From NCBI GenBank assembly GCA_037043455.1, contig JAWPHD010000128.1:558001-622000 (forward strand): a DNA stretch of 64,000 nucleotides. Reading direction: 5' to 3'. How positions within the stretch are numbered: position 1 is the stretch's first letter; the number at the start of each line of letters is the position of its first letter. The position numbers were made by a program, and so were the translations under genes. Of the stretch, positions 36,808 through 48,162 are shown in pieces. Below the pieces are notes generated by a model. It worked only from the letters and a program-made list of their open reading frames with translations, ran no database searches and was not told the DNA's origin. Origin of the DNA: Cyrtodaria siliqua. Its lineage: Eukaryota; Mollusca; Bivalvia; Adapedonta; Hiatellidae.

Positions 36808-37028
36808 ATGTTCAGGTATTTCTACTCCCTCGTTCTCCGCCCTCTCGGGAAAACTTATTTACCCTGATTTGGTGATGACACAACCCCTAGCACAAGCCTC
36901 GTCTCTGGCTGCACGCTGCTTACTACCACTAACTGGCTCCCCCGTCTGAGCCCCTTGACCCTCTACTAATGGGTACCAACACAATTTCATCCCGCAGATC
37001 TGCACCTGCCGGACCCCCACTAAACCAT

Positions 37029-37889
37029 TTAATTCAGGCATTCCGGCAATTCTGTGGACCGGCGAGCACTCTTTTGACTGTCTACTTGGTCACAATTTAA
37101 TGGCTTCGCCCCTAATGACACTGCCTCTCTACTGGTCAATGTCTCCCTTGTCTGACCTATTCGTCCCGGATCGAGGTTCGGCCCACGCCTTGACCCTGTC
37201 CCGTTTCTCAACATGCTCCTGTGTGGACACTCCCGCCTGAAATGCCCAGCCTCCCCGCACCCAAAACATGCCAATCTCGGTGATTGCCTCTGATATGGGG
37301 GTGGGCTTTCAGTTTGCCACTGGGGTGAGGTCCATTGTCCCTTGTCTGCCTGCTGGCCCCCACTAAGCAAGTCAAACTTCATCGACAAAGTTTCGAACTT
37401 TTGTTCCAATTTAGCGAGAACGTCATCTACCCTACTGGCCTCCCGGAGTTTGTGCTCCTGGACCGCCCAAACGACCACAGGGTCATCCATATCATACTCC
37501 CGCTCCCGCTTGGATTCTTGACGGGCCTTCCCATACACAGCCTGAGTCATGTGTTGGTGCCATCTCACTCTGTCTATAGCGGTTTCAATGCGGGCCGGCT
37601 GCTCGAGCCCGACACTATGGCCAGCTTCACGGTCTGCCAATCCCTGACAGAACCGTACCACCGATTGTTGGGTCGAGTAAGTAATTGGCAGACCCACAAA
37701 TGCGTTGTTTGCCAATGTTAACACCCTGTCAGCCCAGTCTTCCAATGACTCGTCTGGGTCCTGCACAGCCCGTTGTAATCTGGCTTGTGCAGTAGCCGAA
37801 GTTCTTTGGAACCGAACCTGCTTTCTAGCTGTGCTAGCACTTGCCGGTACGACAAAGATCTGCCTACATCCGTTCTCTAATAAGAGCAC
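37029..37889 (-). CDS. gag: Gag capsid and nucleocapsid part
   Basis: A 286-residue minus-strand frame. Residues about 25-120 match the C-terminal capsid of Ty3-type Gag (ESLEDWADRVLTLANNAF, VVRFCQGLADREAG). Residues about 160-180 are probably coiled coil (DVLAKLEQKFETLSMKFDLL). A CCHC zinc knuckle CFGCGEAGHFRRECPH lies near 208-223. This protein would form the particle and bind RNA. The capsid N-terminal half lies upstream in a shifted frame (37890-38370), so the gene is frameshifted at about 37890-37970. No start codon choice is secure. Confidence 0.8.
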   Translation of the reverse strand: MLLLENGCRQIFVVPASASTARKQVRFQRTSATAQARLQRAVQDPDESLEDWADRVLTLANNAFVGLPITYSTQQSVVRFCQGLADREAGHSVGLEQPARIETAIDRVRWHQHMTQAVYGKARQESKREREYDMDDPVVVWAVQEHKLREASRVDDVLAKLEQKFETLSMKFDLLSGGQQADKGQWTSPQWQTESPPPYQRQSPRLACFGCGEAGHFRRECPHRSMLRNGTGSRRGPNLDPGRIGQTRETLTSREAVSLGAKPLNCDQVDSQKSARRSTELPECLN

Positions 37890-38870
37890 AATACTCTGCA
37901 GCCTTGCCCGTCAAAGACCAACACAGACAATCTAGGCATTGGGCTTTGGACCACCCCTTCATGCTAGCATAACTGGTGAAACGCTTGTTTGAACACCAGC
38001 CCATTGTGTCTTTCCATCATACATGAGGGCCTTGGGTAGGACTTGATGGGGTCCCATTCCCTAGATCCGCCATGTTTATAAACAGAAGACATTCCCCCGC
38101 TTGTATACCAGGTGCTTCCGGTCAACCTCAGACAAACTATCGTCCGTGCTCGAGTCGCTTCGCGATGGGGAGCAACTCTTCTTGCCACTTCGCCATGGGG
38201 AGCGACGCTTCTTGCCACTTCGTGATGGTAAACGTCTCGTCCTACCACCCCGCGATGGAAAACGTGCTGCTCTACCACTTTCTTACCCCTAGCATTTATC
38301 CTCTTCGGAGCTCTCATCGTCACCGTCCCCACCTGATGATGGGGAGGACGGAGAGAGGCATACCGCATGTGTCTCGCCTTTTTAGAAGCCTTTGGGACCG
38401 CTCTGCACTTTTTGTGGACATGCTTTTAGTGATGGCAACCCCTGTTGCTACTACGGACTGGACTCGACCGTTGCCACAACCCTCTCCACATTGGCAGCTG
38501 ATTGGGCCGGGTGCCCCGCTTCTACCTTTAACCCACAAGGTCGCCCATCACCTAAGCATATCTTTTATTGCTCCAAATTCATGAGACCTGAGGGTCCCTA
38601 TTTGCCCCATTAGCCCCAAACATTGAAGGCTTAATATCCGATTCAAAGGCGGAATATCTGAGGGAGGGTTCTGGAGTGAGTGCACATTGGGGGCATCTGC
38701 ACATGGTGGACAACCGCCACTGGGACGAGCTCTCCATGTGTGGTGTCCACCCACGGGAGCCACCTGTCCCTGTGTTCCCAAATTTTCTATTTTCTGGTGA
38801 TCGACCCCACCCAGACGGGCCAGACCTGTATGAAATTCTGTTCCTACTGCTGGGGGCATGCATGGCTTTG
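37890..38870 (-). pseudogene. Frameshifted amino-terminal Gag region
   Basis: The minus-strand frame 37964-38368 ends with SREWDPIKSYPRPSCMMERHNG, which looks like the start of a Gag capsid (a PxxYDG-type context) out of frame with the rest. Upstream, about 38160-38280, is a short tandem repeat with cttcttgccacttcg. Frames at 38548-38863 contain scattered cysteines but no recognisable domain. Several shifts are needed, so the copy is inactive. Confidence 0.4.
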
Positions 38871-39395
38871 TGTGAAATCTAACATGTGCTGCACCCTTAG
38901 CCCCAAATTATCCGTGAGTGCCTCCCACACTCCAGGGTGAGGTTGCCATGTGCCCTCCGTACTGCCATAATGGCAGATGCCCACTTTGAACCCATCCCTG
39001 GAATGTGCAGCAGATCCCCCCGCGGATGCATTATTGACAAAGATCGCGCGCTGAACGCCGTCACGTCTGCACTCCTAATTTTATCAATTTAAACTAATCA
39101 AAGTAAATAACACAAACTGTAAACATAAATAAATCACCAGCCAAGGTACATTGCCCACAAGATCAACAACGGAACTCTTCCCTGGATCAATGTTTTACTC
39201 GGGAACATTTGCGCATGCGCAATGTCGCCTTGGCACCCCACTGAAAAATAGCTTATTTAACCCTCCCGGGAAAAAAAACGAACACAACAGGCAAAAACAC
39301 TCAGTTTAAATGTAGGTGCGACCGAATGCCGCCGACGATTTCGCCGAATACGACGAATTCCCACTCGAATTATCCTCCCAGGCGCAGATTCAGAT

Positions 39396-39409
39396 CACTT
39401 CTGACACCA
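39396..39409 (-). promoter_or_regulatory. Primer binding site, tRNA-Leu type
   Basis: The plus strand reads cacttctgacacca, the same as the 3' end of an animal tRNA-Leu including CCA. The minus-strand element sense is therefore complementary (tggtgtcagaagtg). It lies two bases inside the 5' LTR, as expected. Confidence 0.85.
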
Positions 39410-39510
39410 GTAAAGTGTTTCCTACCTGTCTGTTGCCAGCTCCCACCGGGATCTTGTCAGGATAAGAGTTAAACTACTATTTATCTGTCTTGTCGTTAGT
39501 CAGCGTCTCG

Positions 39511-39540
39511 GCAGGGGGTCTCAAAGTGTGTGTGTTGGTA

Positions 39541-39575
<35 letters not shown>

Positions 39576-42237
39576 GGGGGGGGAGGGGGGGGGGGTTCAC
39601 GTGATCACGTAAAATAAAAAACAAGGATCACGTCTTCACGTGAAAATAGCAGAACTTTCACATTTCACGTTAAATGTGGGAGCAAACGTGAAGCGCTATA
39701 GGCTCGAGCTTCTCTAGTCTCTCTAGTACACTGTGTGGGTTGCAACAACAACAAACAAGAGGGCCAAGATGGCCCTAAAGCGATCACCTGAGTACTGGCA
39801 CATTATCGAACTTATTCGAAATCTTATGGTCATATACAATCTGTGCAAGTTTGGTTAAGATTGTAACAACATTGATAATAATAAAATGATATAGACAGTT
39901 TAAGACACTGACAAAGTTTGGTAAAGATCAAATACAAAATGAAGGTGCTAGAGAGTAACACCTTGGGCAGAGCCAAATGTGACCCCAGGTGCTTTGTGGT
40001 TTCAGAGAAGATTTTTAAGTTTTTGCATATACAAGTCTATGTAAAACGTGACCCCTGGGGCAGGGCCAAATGTGAACACAGGGTCACCATTTGAACAAAC
40101 TTGGTAAAGGACCATAAGAGTATAGTAAATGCAAAATATTAACCTCTGGCTCTTGCAGTTCCAGAGAAGAAGATTTGTTTCAGTTTTTCCCTATACAAGC
40201 CTATGTAAAACTGTGACCCCGGGGCGGAGCCAAATGTTACCCCAGGATCACCATTTGAACAAAATTGGTAGAGGACCATGAGCTTATAGCAAATGCATAA
40301 TATTAAACCTCTGGCTCTTGCAGTTTCAGAGAAGATTTTTTAAAGTATTTCCCTTTACATGTCTATGTAAAACATGTGACCCTTGGGGCGGGGCCAATGT
40401 GACCCGAGGGTCACCATTTGAACAAACTTGGTAAAGAATGACCATAAGCTTATAGTAAATGCAAAATATCAAGCATCTGGCTCTTGTAGTTTCCGAGAAG
40501 ATTTGTGTTTTACCTATATAAGTCTATGTAAAACTGTTATCCCCGGGGCGGGATACAAATTTGACCCCAGGGTCACCATTTGAACAAACTAAGTAGAGGA
40601 CCATAAGCTGATGCTACATGTAATACATGAGAGCTCCGTGCCATGTGGGTCCAGAGAAGATTTCAGTTTTTCCCTATACAAGCCTATGTAAAACTGTGAC
40701 CCCCGGGGCGAGGCCAAATGTGACCCCTGGGTCACCATTTGAATAAACTTGGTAGAGAACCATAAGCTTATAGCAAATGCAAAATAATAAACCTCTGGCT
40801 CCTGCAATTTCAGAGAAGATTTTTTAAGTTTTCCCCTATACATGTCTATGTAAAACATGTGACCCTTGGGGCGGGGCCAAATATGACCCGAGGGTCACTA
40901 TTTGAACAAACTTGGTAAAGAATCATAAACTTATAGTAAATGCAAAATATCAAACCTCTGGCTCTTGTAGTTTTCGAGAAATAGGTTTTTTTTTTTTATT
41001 TCCTATACAAGTCTATGTAAAACTGTGATCCCCGGGGCGGGGACAAATTTGACCCCAGGGTTACCATTTGAACAAACTTAGTAGAAGACCATAAGCTGAT
41101 GCTACATGTAATACATGAGACCTCTGTGCCTTGTGGTTTCAGAGAAGAAGATTTTTTAAAGTGTTTTCCTATATATGTCTATATGAAAAACATGCAAAAT
41201 CTCAATATACAAACTTCGGACCCCCGAGGCACGGCCATTTTTAACCCCGGGACTTCATTTGAATAAACTTGATAGTCTATGCGTTGGCGATTGTTTTAAA
41301 AGAAAAACTGTTGAAATCTGTCCAGCGGTTCTTGAGAAGAAGACTTTTTAAGGTTCCAACTATATATGGTAATGGAGGCCATCTTGGATGTCGCGCTGAC
41401 CTAATTTTAACAAATCTGACAAGCACTCATCTAAGGATCATCCACGTGAAGTTTGGTCAAAATTGGCCAAGCGGTTTTCGAGAAGTTATTTGAAGCAAAA
41501 GTTAACGCCGGACGACGGACGAAGAGTGATTCCAATAGCTCACCTGCTCAAGTTGATCTAAAAAACTACAAAACAAAATCACACACAATCACACACAAAC
41601 TTGAGCCGTCAGATGTACTCTGAGGCTTTCAAATTGACCCCATTAACAAAAATACAAACAATAAACTCAAACGGAGGAATAGCTTCTGCCATTCTGCAAC
41701 GGTACAAGCAGATACGATTCTCGCGCGCTATTAGATCTGCGCGCACATAGCGGTATTATGTTGTACTACCGAGACCATCATACAAATAGTAATAGATTTG
41801 GAATCCAGTCAAGGGAGACCACTTTTGTCAGCAAACTGTATTAGACTAGTTCCAGGCCGACCAGTGCTACTTGTAATGTAGTGAGCTATGTCAGTGAAAC
41901 TGTCGGCATACCACCGGTCTATAGTGCCTATACTGTATCTGATACACGACTCGGCTGATTGTAGTGTCCCCGGGGATTCCCCGTGCCAGATGTTCGCGCA
42001 AGTACGAAAGTTCAGCTCTCGGGGGAGGCTCGTGGGAGGAGGAGGAGGGACACTAAAAAGGACTAAAAATTCACGTTTCACGTCACCATATCACGCGATC
42101 ACGTTTTACCAAGACCAAAATCACGGATCACGCTGATATAATTTTCACGCAATCACGCAAAAATATTGTTTGTTTCACGTGTCACGTTTTTAAAAACACC
42201 CCGATCACGTTTTCACGCAAAACCCCTTTGGGACCCA
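39511..42237. mobile_element. 2.7-kb element with TCACG-rich ends nested in the LTR
   Basis: Flanked by ctcg (39507-39510 and 42238-42241). Short imperfect inverted ends gggtctcaaag and, inverted, gggtcccaaag. Subterminal regions on both sides are dense in tcacgt/atcacg (39597-39690 and 42068-42220). A long G run lies at 39541-39595. Its interior carries a mollusc repeat (39750-41570). No transposase is visible, so it is a non-autonomous DNA element of uncertain superfamily. Confidence 0.65.
39750..41570. mobile_element. gagggccaagatggccc-type mollusc repeat, copy A
   Basis: Starts aacaagagggccaagatggccc and ends with gccggacgacggacgaagag... gatctaaaaa. Its body is six or seven diverged units of about 160-168 bp (phrases gtctatgtaaaactgtgacccc, ggggcggggccaaatgtgac, accatttgaacaaacttgg, ccataagcttatag). 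The same element lies in the opposite orientation at about 53590-55374. Confidence 0.8.
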
Positions 42238-42397
42238 CTCGTCAGTCTGGCTTCCTACTCACAGAGCGCACTCACATGTCTGCGGGCGGTCACATGGTGT
42301 CATTTGGCGGGAATCAGCTGGTTCCCCACAAGTCCAGGAACCCGACCGCAAGGTCATAAAGGCCCCCCATCGACAGTCACTACAACCATATCGCTAA

Positions 42398-42700
42398 TAG
42401 CTTATGAATTCAAGTCGTATATAACAACCAGCAATGCTGTATCAGTTTGTTTGTTTGTATGCTGTTTTACGTCATTTTCAACACATGGAAGGTTATATAT
42501 GACGGTCGATTTTTTGTGGAGGAGGCAGACCACCCAACTTTCCTGCCTGTCCTGGGTAGAACCAGTACTGTACACCTACCGCCATCCGTAAGAATCGACA
42601 CTTCCTCACTTACAAGTCGAGCTCCCAGTGGGATTCGAACCCGCAGCGGTGAGAGGCGAAGGTTTACAACGCAACGTCAGTTATATTATTACAACACTTT
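42398..42700 (-). mobile_element. tRNA-derived SINE, copy 2
   Basis: Paralogue of 14140-14445 with the B box at 42631-42641. It lies immediately outside the LTR retrotransposon's right duplication. Confidence 0.7.
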
Positions 42701-43515
42701 AATAAACACACTGGAATGGTTAACTAATTAAGTATGGTAATTATCAAGAATTGCTTCAAGTATTGCTTCATGGCACTAACATATACACAAACAGCTCATA
42801 TATATTTGTTCTTGCATATTTCAGTAGAACATAAATAATATTAAGCAATATTAATAAACGGAATAAATGTGACTATTTATCAATGACATCACTTGTATGC
42901 AGTTTGATAACTATACTTCATGTTTTTATATTACCATATGTGTAATAACATCACATGTGGTGTAATGTTCAACAATAATATACTAGGTGACTGATTGTAT
43001 TTGTTAAATGGAACTTATTACGTGGTCCGAGTATTAACTTTCATACCCTATCCAACCCTTTCTCCAAGAAGCGAAAACAGGGTTGGCTGGGGTATGAAAT
43101 AAAAAACCTTAATTTCGGCTTAAAAAGTTTGCATATTGTAAAATTAAAACTTTTAATATGTACTTTTAAACAGGTTATCGCATTTCTTCAGTAAAACATG
43201 TTTTTAAACGTGTTTTATTGTCGAAATATCCTTTATAAAATTCTATTAATGTAAGCTTTCCCATTGCTTAATGGAATAAAGGTGAGACCACGTAATAAAT
43301 AGTAATAAATAGCACTGTTTACTTCTTTTTTAGTGAATAACTGAATCAAATGGTGTAATATTCAAGTTTGTTTCATATGAAAAACATATGAACCTTGTTG
43401 AATAATCTTAATAATTGTTATTACTTACTATTGCTCGTAGGGTATAAAAAAAATAAAAAAATGTCTCATAGTTTTTTCCATATAATACAAACACTCATGT
43501 AAGGTCCTATATATA

Positions 43516-43995
43516 CACTCAAGTGATATGAAAACGCAACACGGGAAATTCCGCTATATATTGTATACTGCACACTTAATTGCACATAATATTCCAAAGA
43601 AATCCCAAGATGTTTTTTAAAAAAAAGTTGCAGTTAACTAGAGAAAAGACACAACTGTGATGTTGTAGACGTTTTAATCACACTTCACTTTGTAACAAGA
43701 ACTTCATCAATGTTGAAGTTGCTCTTCGAAAAATTGAGCTAGTTCAGTACTGTATTTAACGTAAATAGTTTGCAAAATGTTGCATCCTAAGTTTGCTCAC
43801 ATGATTGAGCCAAACGCGTACTCTGTGAACAATGAAACATTGCAGGAATACTATTTGCTGTATTATTTGTTGTTTTAGTATTTTTTCCAAAAGGAAAGGT
43901 CTTACGTTGCCAAGTACCATTCGATTAAAAGCAGCATATTGTACATACAATATATAGCGGAAATTCCCGTGTTGCGTTTTCATATCACTTGAGTG
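43516..43995. mobile_element. 480-bp MITE with TA target-site duplication
   Basis: Inverted termini of about 50 bp begin cactcaagtgatatgaaaac. TA flanks both sides, and copy 1 near 21912 is the empty site (ggtcctatatatatattcag). TA duplication and termini fit a Tc1/mariner-type non-autonomous element. The 75-residue minus-strand frame (43756-43983) shows no transposase motif. Confidence 0.85.
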
Positions 43996-44778
43996 TATAT
44001 ATATGTATATTCATTTTTATTCATTTCCCTCTAGAAAAACAGACTATTTTCCCCCTCTTTGGCTGAGAAAATTCTCCTAAATAAAAACACAAAAAAACAT
44101 TAACATTTCCTCCCTCTAACTCTCCCAACATTATTATGTTTGGGATACATTTATAGAAGACAGTTTATCGTTTATCTAAAATGTACCTCTTTTGCATATT
44201 TGCAAACCCAAAACTTCAATCACTGTTTCGCCAATATCTCGAAATCGCATTATTTTTTCCCCTTTAACTACAAAATCGCGTTTTTTTCTCCCCTATTGAA
44301 GGGCCTGGGCCTCTTCCCCTATTTATAAAAAAACCCCTGTTTTTATTGATATATATTCAATGGCCAATGCATTGAAAACTATCCATTTAGAAATTGACTG
44401 GAGGCAAATCCCTTTAAAACTAAATTTAAGTATGTTTGAAGGTAAACATTGCTTAACGGTTTGTTTATATATCTAAAAATCTATTGAATATGAAGTTCAG
44501 GGAAGTTTATAAAAGCATTTGTTAACATGTTCATTAAACTAATTTAAAGACAGTTGTTTTTCAGTCTATTACACAAGATCAAATTTGGTAACTATTGCAC
44601 ATTTTACATGATATACTTGTTACATTAATATATCTCACATGTATTATATCAATTCATTACAAGAGAGGCATGCATAATTACATAGAAGTGATAATATGGT
44701 TATTTGTTCCTATGTCTAAATTTATAAAGTTAATTATATCAACATAATAATTATATTCATTTATTTTTCATTTAAAAT

Positions 44779-45660
44779 AATGTAGAATTGCTTTGGAGTA
44801 CATATATTCAAACTACTAATGTAGAATTGCTTTGGGTGCACATGTATTATTGCTTTGGAGTACATATATACAAACTACTAATGTAGAATAGCTTTGGGTG
44901 CACATGTATTATTGCTTTGGAGTACATATATACAAACTACTAATGTAGAATTGCTTTGAGTGCACATGTATTATTGCTTTGGAGTACATATATACAAACT
45001 ACTAATGCAGAATTGCTTTGGGTGCACATGTATTATTGCTTTGGAGTACATATATACAAACTACAAATGTAGAATTGCTTTGGGTGCACATGTATTATTG
45101 CTTTGGAGTACATATATATAAACTAATAATGTAGAATTGCTTTGGGTAAACATGTATTATTGCTTTGGAGTACATATATACAAACTAATAATGTAGAATT
45201 GCTTTGGGTGCACATGTATTATTGATTTGGAGTACATATATCCAAACTTCTTATGCAGAATTGCTTTGGGTGCACATGCGTTATTGCTTTGGAGTACATA
45301 TAATAATGTAGAATTGCTTTGGGTGCACATGCATTATTGCTTTGGAGTACATATATACAAACTAATAATGTAGAATTGCTTTGGGTGCACATGTATTATT
45401 GCTTTGGAGTACATATATCCAAACTACTAATGTAGAATTGCTTTGTGTAAACATGTATTATTGCTTTGACGTACATATATACAAACTAATAATGTAGAAT
45501 TGCTTTGGAGCACCAATGGGAACTAAACCTTGTCATTGCTTTAGCGTGCAGATGGTAACTAGACTTGTATAATTGGTTAATGTGCAAATAAGCATGATAT
45601 GTGTATCTTTTCTTTGGAGTGCTGATTGTAACTATATGTGTATTGTTGCTTTGGAGTTCA
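44779..45660. repeat. 62-bp satellite array, copy 2
   Basis: Same unit and variant order as 22730-23900, with the long variant block once rather than twice. Unit-by-unit matching (for example the cttcttatgcagaattg and acatataataatgtag variants) shows the two arrays come from one ancestral array. Confidence 0.9.
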
Positions 45661-46319
45661 GATGTGAATTATATTTGTATTGTTGCTTTGGGGTGCAAGT
45701 AAGAACAAGACAAATGGGAACTAAACATGTATATTGGAGTGCATACGTTAAAGACATGTATCATTACTTTGTGGTATAGCTGGGAACTAGAAATGTATTA
45801 TAGCTTTGAAGTGCACATGTTGCTAGAGTGTTCAGAAGTCAGAAAATGGATTTTTTTTTCAGCAAAACAAGGGCCACATAAACCTGGTGTTACTGATCCG
45901 ATCTGGCTGCTTTTCTAACTTGTCCGAGCCTGCAATGATATTAACAATCGAAATCTTGGTAAAGATCAAATAGTAAATGAAAGTACTAGTGTGTAACCAA
46001 GATAAAAAATGACATCTTTAGTAAACCAAGGGCCATAACTCTGGTGTAACTTTTCAGATATGGCTGGTTTTCGAACTCGTCCAAGCTTTCATTGATATAT
46101 ATAAAGACACTGACAAAGTGTGGTAAAGGTCAAACAATACCGCGTAAACAAGCCAAAATTTAACGACAACTCGCCAGTAGAGCTAATAATTGCAATAAAT
46201 TGTTCTTGGTTTTATTATCTAGACTGGCTACATGGAACTGAAATCTCATTATTTACTATGTTTTATTATTAATATTTGCATTGATGATTTTGATACTAGA
46301 AATATGCAAATTAACACTT

Positions 46320-46622
46320 ATAAATGGGGTTCAATATATATATATATATATATATAAAACATCTCCATAATGTATGCAGTTAATTCTTAATATATTTTAT
46401 TTTGTCATTGATATCAAAATGCTACCTAAAATTACTTATGTTTTTAAATGCAGACATAAACAAAAAGCATGTTTCATATTATTGATAATAAACCAAATGC
46501 TGCAAATTCCAAACGTTAGTACTGAATAAGCCAATTTACTGGATAAGCCAATTTACTGGATAAGTCAATTTACTGAAGCCAATTTACTGGATAAGCCAAT
46601 TTACTGGATAAGCCAATTTAGT
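46320..46622. repeat. TA microsatellite and 17-bp tandem repeat
   Basis: A (ta) run at about 46334-46358, and five to six copies of ataagccaatttactgg at 46524-46620, one truncated. Confidence 0.85.
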
Positions 46623-46839
46623 TCCATCAAAACAGCAATGTTACCAATAAAGTTCGCATCTTTTCAAGTTCAAAAGTTCAAATTGTAATTTGTAATTCAA
46701 AATTAGATCAGGCTCCAGTTCTCGAGGTAATTTTGAAAAAGAGGCTAATGACCCCACAACTCTTTTTTTCTCTCAGTAAGGTGGCTAATACGTCACACAA
46801 ATATAATTATACTGTCTCGTCACTATTTGTGGTGTGACA

Positions 46840-47050
46840 AAACATAACTGTTTTCTGTACACGGCTTGGCACAAGCCAGAGCAACAAGAGAATAAATCGC
46901 GACAAGACACAATTGAAGACAAACATAACGTCACCATCCCTTTCAGAATTAAGTTAAACTTCATCGCATAACCAAAGCAGAGTGGCGAATTATTAAAGGG
47001 GGTCAACCAGTAAACATGCAGGGAGTTGCAAAATGATAAGTTCCTAACAT
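46840..47050 (-). pseudogene. Decayed Penelope-like C-terminal fragment
   Basis: On the minus strand this encodes LIILQLPACLLVDP with later stops, matching the PIILQRTACLVVDPF segment of the element at 56346-56561. Surrounding phrases (aagccaga, gtggcgaa, gttgcaaaatgatag) also align with 56230-56480. It is an older, heavily mutated copy in the same orientation. Confidence 0.6.
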
Positions 47051-47056
47051 TTTTTA

Positions 47057-48162
47057 TACGCCCGTTTGAAAAACGGAACATACTATGGTTTGGGGTTGTC
47101 CGTCCACACGTCTGTCCGTCGTAATTCGCATTCTGCATGATAACTGCCAAAAAGTATGAGACTCTCATGAAACTTCAGGTGTACATTGAGGTGAGAGGAG
47201 GATCCTATTGTTTTTGAGGTCAGTAGGTCAAAGTCACCATGACCTTATATGAAAATATGCATTCTGGACAATAACTTCGAAACCATAACATCTATACTAA
47301 TGAAACTACAAATATACATTGCCCTCGGTAGGAGGACGAAATCTATTGTTTTTCGAGTTAGTAGGTCAAAGGTCAAATAAACTATGACCTTATATGGAAA
47401 TATGCATTCCGGTCATTAACTTATAAACCATAACACCTGCACTTATGATACTTTATAGGTACATTGACGTATGTCAGAGTAGGAACCTATTTTTTGGAGG
47501 ATCAGTATGTCAAAGGTCAAGGTCACCATGACCTTACATGGAAATATGTATTCTGGACAATAACTTCGAAGCCATTACACCAACAATCATGAAACTTCAT
47601 AGTACATTGCCCTATGTCGGTGGAGGATCTCTATTGGTTTTTAGTGTCAGCATAATAGTGAAGGATGGCAGGACCTTATATTGAATCATAACACCTGCAC
47701 TTATGAAACTTCACTGGTACATTGCCATTGCTAGATGAGAACAGGGACCCTATTGTTTTCGAGTCAATAGGTCAAAGGTCAAGGTCGCCATTTATTTATG
47801 TCAACGGTCAATGTCAGAATTCACATGTTGCTGACTAACTTCATAACATTCACACTCATGAAACTTCACAATTGCATTGCCCTTGTTGAAAGGAAGAACC
47901 TTATTGTTTTGGGGTCAGAAGGTTAACGGTCAAGAACTTTTAAAGCTTAATACATACAAACATGAAGCTTTTATTTGTTAGAAGGTCAGGGTCATATTGA
48001 CCTCACACTTACGACATGTTTTTAACATAATAACCATAATAAACCAACGAGAGTGCTTGATATAAGCCATAAGCTTGTTTCACAATCGTGATGAAGTAAT
48101 AGGTTTAACCTAAACAAAATAACCTTAACGCTAAACAAAATTACCTTAACTAAACGGGCGTA
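47057..48162. mobile_element. 1.1-kb element with tacgcccgttt inverted termini
   Basis: Begins tacgcccgtttgaaaaacgg and ends ctaaacgggcgta. The interior holds a gtccgtcc-like block near 47095-47125 and then about five diverged repeats containing ggtcaaaggtcaaggtcaccatgacc and ataacacctgcacttatgaaact. It has no coding capacity. A truncated start of the same family lies at 58294-58370. Confidence 0.7.

Larger units (their letters stand above)
32681..42384 (-). mobile_element. Ty3-like LTR retrotransposon, defective, inserted in copy 2
   Basis: Flanked by accat (32676-32680 and 42385-42389); copy 1 near 14140 has it once. The element reads on the minus strand. Order in that sense: 5' LTR (interrupted), primer binding site, Gag, protease, RNase H remnant, long uncharacterised part, polypurine tract, 3' LTR. 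The interior is clearly GC-richer than the surroundings. I find no reverse transcriptase catalytic motif or integrase. The LTR in element sense begins TGTAGTGAC and ends near CACTTT. Confidence 0.9.
39412..42384 (-). repeat. 5' LTR split by a 2.7-kb insertion
   Basis: LTR pieces 39412-39510 and 42242-42384 together match the intact LTR at 32681-32922. The insertion is described separately. Confidence 0.85.
25011..46282. repeat. Tandem segmental duplication, copy 2
   Basis: Second copy of the segment at 7535-25007. The junction reads ttgcatt, ctc, attggtgg. The left part matches the end of copy 2 (ttgcatt at 46276-46282) and the right part matches the start of copy 1 (attggtgg at 7535-7542), as expected for a direct tandem duplication. 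It is longer than copy 1 because of an LTR retrotransposon, two fold-back elements and a MITE, and it lacks the 6.2-kb TTAA element. Confidence 0.85.
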
